The notes under the pieces were generated by a model. It ran no database searches. It was not told where the DNA came from and worked only from the letters and a program-made list of their open reading frames with translations. From the NCBI GenBank assembly GCA_900551555.1, contig URWC01000080.1:1-8161 (forward strand): a stretch of DNA of 8,161 nucleotides, written 5' to 3'. Source of the stretch: an uncultured Collinsella sp. GTDB taxonomy: Bacteria > Actinomycetota > Coriobacteriia > Coriobacteriales > Coriobacteriaceae. Made by a program: the position numbers and the translations under genes. Positions 1 through 5,400 of this stretch are shown one piece after another (position 1 is the stretch's first letter; every line of letters begins with the position of its first letter).

Positions 1-2
1 CC

Positions 3-32
3 CCCTACAACCGCACCGGCTTCGCCCGTTAA
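3..32 (+). CDS. possible 3' end of an upstream gene (partial)
   Basis: Reading from base 3 gives nine codons (PYNRTGFAR) and then TAA at 30-32. The codons are GC-rich at the third position, like the other + strand genes here. The other two forward frames also stay open for a similar length, so the frame choice rests on codon style alone. The product cannot be identified from nine residues. An arginine-pathway gene would fit the neighbours, but the sequence does not show that. Confidence 0.3.
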   Translation, partial: PYNRTGFAR

Positions 33-38
33 ACGGGC
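24..38 (+). other. short hairpin at the possible upstream stop codon
   Basis: GCCCG at 24-28 pairs with CGGGC at 34-38 around the loop TTAAA. There is no T run after it, so it is not a convincing terminator. It may be a weak processing or 3'-end structure between the upstream gene and the carbamoyltransferase gene. Confidence 0.3.
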
Positions 39-83
39 AACACTAATACTTACGTAATTCATTTCTTCGAAAGGAATCGAACC

Positions 84-1079
84 ATGGGTGTTAACCTCTC
101 CGGCCGTAGCTTCCTCAAGCTTCTCGACCTCACCACCGAGGAGATCGAGTACCTGCTCAAGCTCTCCAAGAACTTCAAGGATATGAAGCGCGCTGGCGTT
201 CCGCACCGCTATCTCGAGGGCAAGAATATCGTTCTGCTCTTCCAGAAGACCTCCACTCGTACCCGCTGCGCCTTCGAGGTCGGCGGCATGGATCTGGGCA
301 TGGGCGTCACCTACCTCGATCCGGGTTCGTCGCAGATGGGCAAGAAGGAGTCCATCGAGGACACCGCCCGCGTTCTCGGCCGCATGTATGACGGCATCGA
401 GTTCCGTGGCTTTGCCCAGGACGACGTCGAGGAGCTTGCTGCTAAGTCCGGCGTGCCCGTGTGGAACGGCCTGACCACTGAGTGGCATCCCACCCAGATG
501 CTCGCCGATATCCTGACCGTCCAGGAGAACTTCAACTACGACATCAAGGGCAAGACCCTCGTCTTCATGGGCGACTGCAAGAACAACGTCGCTCGCTCCC
601 TCATGGTCGTCTGCTCCAAGCTCGGCATGAACTTCGTGGCCTGCGGCCCCGAGGAGTGCATGCCCGCCGACGACGTCATCGAGGCCTGCAAGCCCATCGC
701 CGAGGCCAACGGTTGCACCATCAAGCTGACCACCGACGTCAAGGACGGCGTCACCGGTGCCGACGTTATCTACACCGACGTGTGGGTCTCCATGGGCGAG
801 CCCGACGAGGTCTGGGCCGAGCGTATCGCTCAGCTCACCCCGTATCGTGTTACCTCCGAGGTCATGGCTATGGCCAACCCGGGCGCCATCTTCCTGCACT
901 GCCTGCCCAGCTTCCACGACACCAACACCACCATTGGCGCCGAGAAGTGCGAGCAGTTCGGCATCACCGAGCAGGAGGTCACCGACGAGGTCTTCGAGAG
1001 CCCCGCTTCCAAGGTCTTCGACGAGGCCGAGAACCGCATGCACACCATCAAGGCTGTCATGTACGCCACGCTCAAGTAA
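84..1079 (+). CDS. argF: ornithine carbamoyltransferase (probably catabolic, ArcB-type)
   Basis: Cytosolic enzyme interconverting ornithine plus carbamoyl phosphate and citrulline plus phosphate. The 331 residues match the usual family length. Visible family motifs are the carbamoyl-phosphate loop STRTR at residues 57-61, HPTQ at 135-138, the ornithine-side SMGE at 236-239, and HCLP at 272-275 with the reactive Cys273. The C-terminal stretch around 300-325 (VTDEVFES, then FDEAENRMHTIKAVM) is typical of the family. The ATG at 84 is preferred because AAGGA at 71-75 lies eight bases upstream. A terminator follows the gene directly, and next comes a YfcC-type transporter, a pairing that favours the catabolic arginine deiminase pathway (arcB) over biosynthesis. 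The direction of use is inferred from context. Family assignment is very secure. No arginine deiminase or carbamate kinase is in the window. Confidence 0.96.
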   Translation: MGVNLSGRSFLKLLDLTTEEIEYLLKLSKNFKDMKRAGVPHRYLEGKNIVLLFQKTSTRTRCAFEVGGMDLGMGVTYLDPGSSQMGKKESIEDTARVLGRMYDGIEFRGFAQDDVEELAAKSGVPVWNGLTTEWHPTQMLADILTVQENFNYDIKGKTLVFMGDCKNNVARSLMVVCSKLGMNFVACGPEECMPADDVIEACKPIAEANGCTIKLTTDVKDGVTGADVIYTDVWVSMGEPDEVWAERIAQLTPYRVTSEVMAMANPGAIFLHCLPSFHDTNTTIGAEKCEQFGITEQEVTDEVFESPASKVFDEAENRMHTIKAVMYATLK

Positions 1080-1094
1080 GAGCATCTAGCATCT

Positions 1095-1133
1095 CGCTCG
1101 GGGTGTCTTGCTGCACACCCCGAGCGGCTTTGT
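1095..1133 (+). terminator. intrinsic terminator after the carbamoyltransferase gene
   Basis: A perfect 12-bp stem, CGCTCGGGGTGT at 1095-1106 with ACACCCCGAGCG at 1115-1126, has an 8-base loop. It is followed by the modestly T-rich GCTTTGTC. It starts 16 bases after the stop codon. The T tract is interrupted, so some readthrough into the transporter gene is possible. Confidence 0.8.
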
Positions 1134-1142
1134 CTGGTAAAT

Positions 1143-1193
1143 ATCTCGCACCAGGCGGCAGGCACGGCACGGAAGAGCCGCTTCGGGCGAGAT
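1143..1193 (+). promoter_or_regulatory. nested inverted repeat upstream of the transporter gene
   Basis: ATCTCGC at 1143-1149 pairs with GCGAGAT at 1187-1193. Inside this, GCGGC at 1155-1159 pairs with GCCGC at 1177-1181. The structure fills most of the space between the preceding terminator and the transporter's ribosome binding site. It could be an mRNA leader hairpin or an operator. I see no match to a known riboswitch, and no convincing promoter hexamers nearby. Confidence 0.35.
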
Positions 1194-1209
1194 CAGTAAA
1201 TGATTTATG

Positions 1210-1217
1210 AAGGGGGG
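1210..1217 (+). promoter_or_regulatory. strong ribosome binding site that sets the transporter start
   Basis: AAGGGGGG lies nine bases before the ATG at 1227. The in-frame ATG at 1200 has no purine-rich site upstream, and the ATG at 1218 abuts this one, so 1227 is the favoured start. Confidence 0.7.
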
Positions 1218-1226
1218 ATGAGAACT

Positions 1227-2705
1227 ATGACTGAGACCGCTAAGAAAAAGCGCGGTATGCCTTCATCGTTCACCATTCTTCTTGCTCTGCTGGCAATTGT
1301 CGCAGTGATTACCGTTATCGTCTCCGGCACGTCCGGTGGCGCGGTTACTGCCGCCCGTCTGAGCGATTTCTGCACCGCCCCGATTAAGGGCTTCGCTGAC
1401 GCTCTGCCCGTCTGCCTCTTCGTTATGATCCTGGGCGGCTTCCTCGGCATGATGACCGAGACCGGCGCCCTGGACAACGGCATCGCCGTCCTGGTGCAGA
1501 AGCTTAAGGGTAATGAGATCATGCTCATTCCCGTGCTGATGCTCATCTTCTCCCTCGGTGGTACCACCTATGGTATGTGCGAGGAGACCGTTCCCTTCTA
1601 CGCCTTGCTTGCCGCTACCATGATGGCCGCTGGCTTCGACCCGATGGTCGGTGCCGCCACCGTCCTGCTCGGCGCTGGCTGCGGCTGCCTGGGCTCCACG
1701 GTTAACCCGTTCGCCGTCGGCGCTGCCGTCGACGCTCTGACCGGCGTTGGCATTGAGGTCAACCAGTCCATCATCATCGGCCTCGGTGCCGTCCTGTGGA
1801 TTGTTACCACTGCTATGTCCATCTTCTTCGTCATGAGCTATGCCAAGAAGGTCAAGGCTGACAAGGGTTCCACCATCCTGTCGATGCAGGAGCTCAAGGA
1901 CGCCGAAGAGGCTCACGGCAAGGCTGCTTCCGAGGTTCACAATGAGGTCAAGCTCACCGGTCGTCAGAAGGGTGTTCTGATCGCCTTTGCCTTCACCTTC
2001 GTCGTCATGATCGTCGGCTTCATCCCGCTGGCCGACCTCAACGAGGGCGTCGCCAACTTCTTTGACGCTGGCGCTGTCTACGATGCCGACGGTAACGCCG
2101 TCGTCCAGGGCTGGTCTGCCCTGATCACCGGCCTGCCCATTGGCCAGTGGTACTTCGACGAGGCTTCCACCTGGTTCTTCCTCATGGCTGTCCTGATCGG
2201 TATCATCGGTGGCCTGTCCGAGAAGCAGATCGTTAACACCTTTATCACCGGCGCTGCCGACATGATGTCCGTTGTTCTCGTCATCGCCCTCGCTCGTGGT
2301 ATCTCCGTCCTCATGGCTAACACCGGCCTCGACGTCTACGTCCTCGACGCTGCCGCCAATGCCCTGGCTGGCCTGTCCGGTGTGATCTTCGCTCCCATGA
2401 GCTTCCTGGTCTACTTCGGCCTGTCCTTCCTGATCCCCTCGACCTCCGGTATGGCCACCGTCTCCATGCCCATCATGGGACCGCTGGCTGTTAAGCTCGG
2501 CTTCTCGCCCGAGGTCATGGTCATGATCTTCTCCGCCGCCATCGGTGTCGTGAACCTGTTCACCCCGACCTCCGGCGCCATCATGGGCGGTCTCGCCCTG
2601 GCCAAGATCGAGTGGACGACCTGGCTCAAGTTTGCCCTTAAGCTCATCGTCGCGCTCTCCGTCGTCTGCGCCATCATCCTGACCGTCGCCTGCGTGTTGC
2701 TCTAA
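1227..2705 (+). CDS. YfcC-family (DcuC superfamily) membrane transporter, probably arginine/ornithine exchange
   Basis: A 492-residue integral membrane protein with a short basic N-terminus (KKKRG at 6-10) and about a dozen hydrophobic segments, for example 16-34, 59-78, 98-113, 122-140, 181-205, 249-268, 316-334, 385-405, 429-447 and 467-492. A hydrophilic charged loop spans about 206-248. Signatures recognised from the YfcC/C4-dicarboxylate anaerobic carrier family are GGTTYGMCEETVPF at 111-124, GSTVNPFAVGAA at 156-167, IPSTSGMATVSMPIMGPLA at 403-421, and NLFTPTSGAIMGGLALAKI at 443-461. The repeated hairpin-like STSG/PTSG motifs are probably substrate-binding re-entrant loops. Family members are annotated loosely as C4-dicarboxylate or basic amino acid carriers. 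The adjacent ornithine carbamoyltransferase makes arginine/ornithine antiport the best guess, but that is inference. The start was chosen from the ribosome binding site at 1210-1217; the longer form from 1200 would add nine residues. Confidence 0.9.
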   Translation: MTETAKKKRGMPSSFTILLALLAIVAVITVIVSGTSGGAVTAARLSDFCTAPIKGFADALPVCLFVMILGGFLGMMTETGALDNGIAVLVQKLKGNEIMLIPVLMLIFSLGGTTYGMCEETVPFYALLAATMMAAGFDPMVGAATVLLGAGCGCLGSTVNPFAVGAAVDALTGVGIEVNQSIIIGLGAVLWIVTTAMSIFFVMSYAKKVKADKGSTILSMQELKDAEEAHGKAASEVHNEVKLTGRQKGVLIAFAFTFVVMIVGFIPLADLNEGVANFFDAGAVYDADGNAVVQGWSALITGLPIGQWYFDEASTWFFLMAVLIGIIGGLSEKQIVNTFITGAADMMSVVLVIALARGISVLMANTGLDVYVLDAAANALAGLSGVIFAPMSFLVYFGLSFLIPSTSGMATVSMPIMGPLAVKLGFSPEVMVMIFSAAIGVVNLFTPTSGAIMGGLALAKIEWTTWLKFALKLIVALSVVCAIILTVACVLL

Positions 2706-2720
2706 GTACCCAACGGGTAC
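2706..2720 (+). other. small hairpin directly after the transporter stop codon
   Basis: GTACCC at 2706-2711 pairs with GGGTAC at 2715-2720 around a three-base loop. It overlaps the left arm of the larger pairing at 2719-2780, so both cannot form fully at once. No T run follows. Confidence 0.4.
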
Positions 2721-2791
2721 CCCACGGAAACCTTGACGATCCTGTAAAGGATCACCTGGTCATCGTCTGTCCGGTGGGGTCAACCCACCGG
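2719..2791 (+). ncRNA. candidate structured RNA or transporter 3' UTR with alternative pairings
   Basis: ACCCCACGGA at 2719-2728 can pair with TCCGGTGGGGT at 2770-2780 (ten pairs, one bulged G). Inside, GATCCT at 2738-2743 pairs with AGGATC at 2748-2753 around a GTAA loop of the stable GNRA type. A competing fold pairs CCGGTGGG at 2771-2778 with CCCACCGG at 2784-2791, an 8-bp hairpin that could act as a terminator stem although no T run follows. A second competing helix is GACGAT at 2735-2740 with ATCGTC at 2762-2767. It starts just after the transporter stop codon. I recognise no known riboswitch or tRNA signature. It could simply be the transporter's 3' end. Confidence 0.4.
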
Positions 2792-2807
2792 TAGACTCCT
2801 ACCTTTA

Positions 2808-2838
2808 GCCCCCTTCCGTTCCGTGCGCGGGAGGGGGC
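2808..2838 (+). other. strong GC hairpin
   Basis: GCCCCCTTCC at 2808-2817 pairs over ten positions (one T-G pair) with GGGAGGGGGC at 2829-2838, around an 11-base loop. No clean T tract follows, so it is a weak candidate terminator. The right arm resembles a ribosome binding site ahead of a GTG at 2845, but the reading frame there does not look like a gene. Confidence 0.55.
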
Positions 2839-2846
2839 GCTCTTGT

Positions 2847-2874
2847 GTTCCGGCGTTTTACCAAACGCCGGAAC
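2847..2874 (+). other. perfect 12-bp hairpin
   Basis: GTTCCGGCGTTT at 2847-2858 and AAACGCCGGAAC at 2863-2874 are perfect reverse complements separated by the four bases TACC. It lies nine bases after the preceding hairpin and 13 bases before the next long one. The T-rich end lies inside the stem, so it does not have the form of an ordinary terminator on either strand. Confidence 0.65.
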
Positions 2875-2881
2875 CACTCGA

Positions 2882-2991
2882 CGCTGCAAGCCCGCCAGAG
2901 CGGCAATCTGACGTTCAATCGTCGGGCATGGCCAAAAGGCCTATGCCCTCCTCTTTCACGTCACCTTGCTCGCTCTGGCGGGCTTTCGCTG
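2882..2991. repeat. long imperfect palindrome with a flanking 5-base direct repeat (MITE-like or structured RNA)
   Basis: The outer 15-bp arms, AAGCCCGCCAGAGCG at 2888-2902 and CGCTCTGGCGGGCTT at 2971-2985, are perfect reverse complements. Further in, CAA/TTG (2904-2906 with 2966-2968) and TGACGT/ACGTCA (2909-2914 with 2958-2963) extend the stem. After a 9-by-9 internal loop, GGGCATGGCC at 2924-2933 pairs with GGCC and ATGCCC at 2938-2948 with one bulged T and an AAAA loop. The direct repeat CGCTG occurs at 2882-2886 and 2987-2991, each one base outside the arms, which resembles a target-site duplication. It encodes no transposase. Alternatives are a non-coding RNA gene or an elaborate terminator, since weak T runs follow at 2984-2986 and 2994-2997. 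Confidence 0.5.
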
Positions 2992-3141
2992 ACTTTTGCT
3001 CCACCTGCGGCGCTGCCATTGTTGGTGCTGAGTGCCTTGTTTCCCGTCCCAAATGATCTACCCCGGGTCCCCGGTGGTTGCGGTGGGCGTGTTTGGTTGG
3101 TGCCTGTTGATGGTCTGGGTATCGGGGAGGGTCTGCTCCGT
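2992..3141. other. gene-free stretch before the DUF1846 promoter
   Basis: Together with the hairpins at 2706-2991, this completes a 481-base interval without a convincing gene. Short frames cross it on both strands but have unlike codon use and no recognisable product. The only features I can point to are CCCGTCCC at 3043-3050, which recurs inverted at 3171-3178, and a G/T-rich run at about 3071-3120. Confidence 0.5.
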
Positions 3142-3147
3142 TATAAT
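3142..3147 (+). promoter_or_regulatory. -10 promoter element for the DUF1846 gene
   Basis: A perfect TATAAT lies 39 bases before the chosen start codon. No good -35 hexamer sits 16-18 bases upstream, and TTGATG at 3107-3112 is too far away. Transcription would begin near 3153-3155, giving a leader of about 30 bases and leaving the upstream hairpins out of this transcript. Confidence 0.55.
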
Positions 3148-3186
3148 CGCCTAGAACATTAAATGGAAACGGGACGGGAGCCATAT

Positions 3187-4668
3187 ATGCGCCAGGGTTT
3201 CGACAACGCGAAGTATATCGAGCTGCAGGCTGCTCACATTAAGGAGCGCATCTCGCAGTTTGGTGGCAAGCTCTATTTGGAGTTTGGCGGTAAGCTGTTC
3301 GATGACTATCATGCGAGCCGAGTGCTGCCGGGTTTTGAACCGGACAGCAAGTTCCGCATGCTCAAGAGCATCGCCGACGATGTCGAGGTTATCATCGCGA
3401 TCAACGCGAACCACATCGAGAAAAACAAGGCTCGTGGTGACCTCGGTATTACCTATGACGAGGATGTGCTGCGCCTGGTCGACCTGTTCCGCGGCAACGG
3501 CTTTGCCGTCGCGGCTGTGGTCATCACCCAGTATGCCGGCCAGCCCGCTGCCGATGTGTTCCGCAACCGCCTGAACGCGCTCGGTATTCCCGCCAAGCTG
3601 CACTATCCCATCGAGGGGTATCCGCACGATGTCGATCTGATCGTGTCCGACGATGGCTACGGCAAGAACGAGTTTGTCGAGACCACCCGACCGCTCGTCG
3701 TGGTCACTGCCCCCGGTCCGGGCTCGGGCAAGCTTGCCACCTGCCTGTCTCAGCTCTATCACGAGCACAAGCATGGCACGGCCGCCGGCTATGCCAAGTT
3801 CGAGACCTTCCCGGTCTGGAACCTTCCCCTCACGCATCCGGTCAATATTGCCTACGAGGCCGCCACGGCTGACCTCGACGACGCCAATATCATCGATTCG
3901 TTCCACCTTGAGGCCTACAACAAGACCACGGTCAACTACAACCGCGACGTCGAGGCCTTCCCGGTAGTCCGTGCCCTGATGGAAAAGATCCTGGGCAAGA
4001 GCCCCTACCAGAGCCCTACGGACATGGGCGTCAATATGGTCGGCTTTGCCATCACCGATGACGATGCCTGCCGCGACGCTTCCAAGATGGAGATCGTCCG
4101 CCGCTACTTTACCGCGGTCGAAAATGTGCGCCGTACCGGCGTGGGCGATGAGCAAGTCGACCGTCTCAAGATTATTATGAAGAAAGCCGGCATCGATAAG
4201 AACTACTCACCGGCGCGCTCGGCGGCCCTCACCAGGGAGCAGCTGACGGGTGGTCCCGTGGGTGCCATGGTCATGCCCGATGGCTCCGTGGTGACCGGCA
4301 AGACTTCCACGCGCCTGGGCGCCGCGAGCTCGCTCATCATGAATGCACTTAAGCATGTCTCGGGCGTCGACCTTGAGCTCGAGGTCATTAGCGATGAAGC
4401 GATCGAGCCCATCAGCAAGCTCAAGACGCATTTCCTGGGCAGCAAAAACCCGCGCCTCCACACCGACGAGACGCTTATGGCGCTGTCGATCACCTCGGCC
4501 ACGAGTGAGACGGCCGCTCGCGTCCTTTCGGGCCTGGAGCAGCTGCGCGGTTGCGATGCCTTCTTTAGCGTGATTATCTCGCCGACGGACGAGACGGTAC
4601 TGCGCAAACTGGGTATCAACGTGTGCTGCGAGCCCAAGTTTGAGCGCCGCGGTTTCTTCCATCGCTAA
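3187..4668 (+). CDS. DUF1846 domain-containing protein
   Basis: A full-length 493-residue member of the DUF1846 family, whose biochemical role is not established. The N-terminal block matches the family closely as remembered: QFGGKLYLEFGGKLFDDYHA at 24-43, RVLPGF at 45-50, the helix-strand region to AINANHIE at 71-78, and KARGDLGI at 81-88. Also visible are VVITQYAGQPAADVFRN at 111-127, the glycine-rich APGPGSGKLATC at 175-186, which resembles a nucleotide-binding P-loop, the acidic AATADLDD at 225-232, and SPTDMGVNMVGFAITDD at 276-292. The C-terminal domain contains GSKNPRLHTDE at 418-428. No signal peptide or membrane segment is seen, so it is likely cytosolic. The ATG at 3187 was chosen over the in-frame ATG at 3163 because homologues start with an M-x-x-GFD-like sequence and GGGACGGGAG lies upstream at 3171-3180. 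It stands alone between a TATAAT element and a terminator. Confidence 0.93.
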   Translation: MRQGFDNAKYIELQAAHIKERISQFGGKLYLEFGGKLFDDYHASRVLPGFEPDSKFRMLKSIADDVEVIIAINANHIEKNKARGDLGITYDEDVLRLVDLFRGNGFAVAAVVITQYAGQPAADVFRNRLNALGIPAKLHYPIEGYPHDVDLIVSDDGYGKNEFVETTRPLVVVTAPGPGSGKLATCLSQLYHEHKHGTAAGYAKFETFPVWNLPLTHPVNIAYEAATADLDDANIIDSFHLEAYNKTTVNYNRDVEAFPVVRALMEKILGKSPYQSPTDMGVNMVGFAITDDDACRDASKMEIVRRYFTAVENVRRTGVGDEQVDRLKIIMKKAGIDKNYSPARSAALTREQLTGGPVGAMVMPDGSVVTGKTSTRLGAASSLIMNALKHVSGVDLELEVISDEAIEPISKLKTHFLGSKNPRLHTDETLMALSITSATSETAARVLSGLEQLRGCDAFFSVIISPTDETVLRKLGINVCCEPKFERRGFFHR

Positions 4669-4702
4669 GTTTGAAGCACCGCGGTAATTGCATTGCATTT
4701 TG

Positions 4703-4735
4703 GCCGTATCGGGTTAGCGCCCGGTACGGCTTTTT
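4703..4735 (+). terminator. intrinsic terminator after the DUF1846 gene
   Basis: GCCGTATCGGG at 4703-4713 pairs over 11 positions (one T-G) with CCCGGTACGGC at 4720-4730 around a six-base loop. It is followed directly by TTTTT. This is a textbook rho-independent terminator 35 bases after the stop codon. Confidence 0.93.
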
Positions 4736-4801
4736 GATCAATAAAGCGCCTATTTCGGCGAAAAATAGCTGTTTACCTGCCTAGAAACAATTTGAGCGGT
4801 A

Positions 4802-4807
4802 TACAAT
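4802..4807 (+). promoter_or_regulatory. possible -10 element for the winged-helix gene
   Basis: TACAAT, within TATACAAT, lies in an AT-rich patch between the preceding terminator and the next gene. There is no good -35 hexamer at 16-18 bases, so this is a tentative call. Transcription would start near 4814, giving a leader of about 110 bases. Confidence 0.4.
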
Positions 4808-4821
4808 AACCGTAACTGTTT

Positions 4822-4891
4822 CATCCTTAGCGGGATGCCGCATGATGGATATTACCTGCCATCGTGAGGTGTGTCGGTCGCGCACGGCGCG
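4822..4891 (+). promoter_or_regulatory. structured leader of the winged-helix gene
   Basis: Three successive small hairpins lie between the putative promoter and the start codon: CATCC/GGATG (4822-4826 with 4833-4837), CATGATGG/CCATCGTG (4841-4848 with 4859-4866, eight pairs including one T-G) and CGCGC/GCGCG (4879-4883 with 4887-4891). I do not recognise a known riboswitch class. The middle palindrome could equally be an operator for the gene's own product. Confidence 0.35.
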
Positions 4892-4924
4892 TTAGATGCT
4901 CGTGCTCGGTTTGAGGAGGCTGCT

Positions 4925-5263
4925 ATGGCGGGCAAGGGTCGTGCGAGTGTCAACGATATGAAGCGTGTCGAGGTGCTGGTGTTGATGGAGATCGACCAGC
5001 AAACCGAAGACAATGGCGGGCCGTATGGTTTCTCGCGCAAAACGCTTGCCGAGCGCGTGGGGGTTTCGCCGTATCGTGCCCGCGCCGCAATCGATCGCTT
5101 GGATTCCGAAGGCATGATTGATGTCGTCTCGCGTTATAGCGACGACGGCGGTCAGCTTGCAAATGGCATTTGCCTCACCGAACGTGGCGAGTGGTATCTT
5201 GAGGGCGTCCGTACCGGCATGCTCGTTCAAGAAATGCTTGAGGACGAGGTTGCTGATCGATAG
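4925..5263 (+). CDS. small winged helix-turn-helix protein, unidentified
   Basis: A 112-residue soluble protein that I cannot assign to a named family. Residues 12-27 form a likely first helix (MKRVEVLVLMEIDQQT). Residues 37-65 read as a helix-turn-helix (SRKTLAERVGVSPYRARAAIDRLDSEGMI), with SPYRARAAIDRL as the probable recognition helix. Residues 66-88 fit a beta wing (DVVSRYSDDGG, then GICLTERG). The C-terminal helix is acidic (EMLEDEVADR). The pattern resembles MarR/PadR-like winged-helix regulators, so DNA binding is likely by inference. The ATG at 4925 is preferred because GAGGAGG at 4913-4919 precedes it by five bases. A GTG at 4871 would give a 130-residue form with a poor ribosome binding site. 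It lies alone between two terminators, upstream of pyrG. Firmicutes often have rpoE (RNA polymerase delta) at this position, but this protein lacks delta's long acidic tail. Confidence 0.8.
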   Translation: MAGKGRASVNDMKRVEVLVLMEIDQQTEDNGGPYGFSRKTLAERVGVSPYRARAAIDRLDSEGMIDVVSRYSDDGGQLANGICLTERGEWYLEGVRTGMLVQEMLEDEVADR

Positions 5264-5287
5264 CAGCATGTAACCCTTGCCATAGCG

Positions 5288-5320
5288 ACGCCGCCTGGGA
5301 AACCGGGCGGCGTTTTGTTT
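5288..5320 (+). terminator. intrinsic terminator after the winged-helix gene
   Basis: ACGCCGCCTGG at 5288-5298 pairs over 11 positions (one T-G) with CCGGGCGGCGT at 5303-5313 around a GAAA tetraloop. TTTTGTTT follows. It separates the winged-helix gene from the pyrG promoter. Confidence 0.92.
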
Positions 5321-5354
5321 CAAGATTGAGAAATGCAATCTCACGCGAGAAAAA

Positions 5355-5386
5355 TTGCGAACGGTCCGCGGCGCGAGTATTACAAT
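5355..5386 (+). promoter_or_regulatory. probable pyrG promoter
   Basis: TTGCGA at 5355-5360 is followed after 17 bases by TATTAC at 5378-5383. The overlapping TACAAT at 5381-5386 is an alternative -10 with a 20-base spacer. Transcription would begin at about 5390-5394, after the upstream terminator. The leader to the start codon would be about 50 bases, with no attenuator hairpin like that of Firmicute pyrG. Confidence 0.5.
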
Positions 5387-5400
5387 GAAGACCCGTAAGA

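Noticed and set aside
2719..2780. tRNA-like 7-bp closing stem ACCCCAC/GTGGGGT
   Set aside because: There is no D-arm or T-arm consensus and no CCA or TTCGA-like loop. The interior folds as a single GTAA-capped hairpin instead.
2845..3162. 105-codon + strand frame beginning at GTG with GGAGGGGG upstream
   Set aside because: The apparent ribosome binding site is the arm of a hairpin, the frame runs through several inverted repeats and the DUF1846 promoter, and the arginine/leucine/proline-rich product resembles nothing I know.
2915..3184. 89-codon minus-strand frame across the spacer
   Set aside because: It covers one arm of the long palindrome and the DUF1846 promoter region, has no plausible ribosome binding site, and yields no recognisable domain.
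3151..4155. 334-codon open frame on the minus strand, antisense to DUF1846
   Set aside because: Shadow of a well-conserved + strand gene, with no ribosome binding site or family resemblance.
4925..5263. Identification of the winged-helix gene as rpoE (RNA polymerase delta)
   Set aside because: Position upstream of pyrG is suggestive, but the protein lacks the long acidic tail of delta and its helix pattern is closer to MarR/PadR-like regulators.
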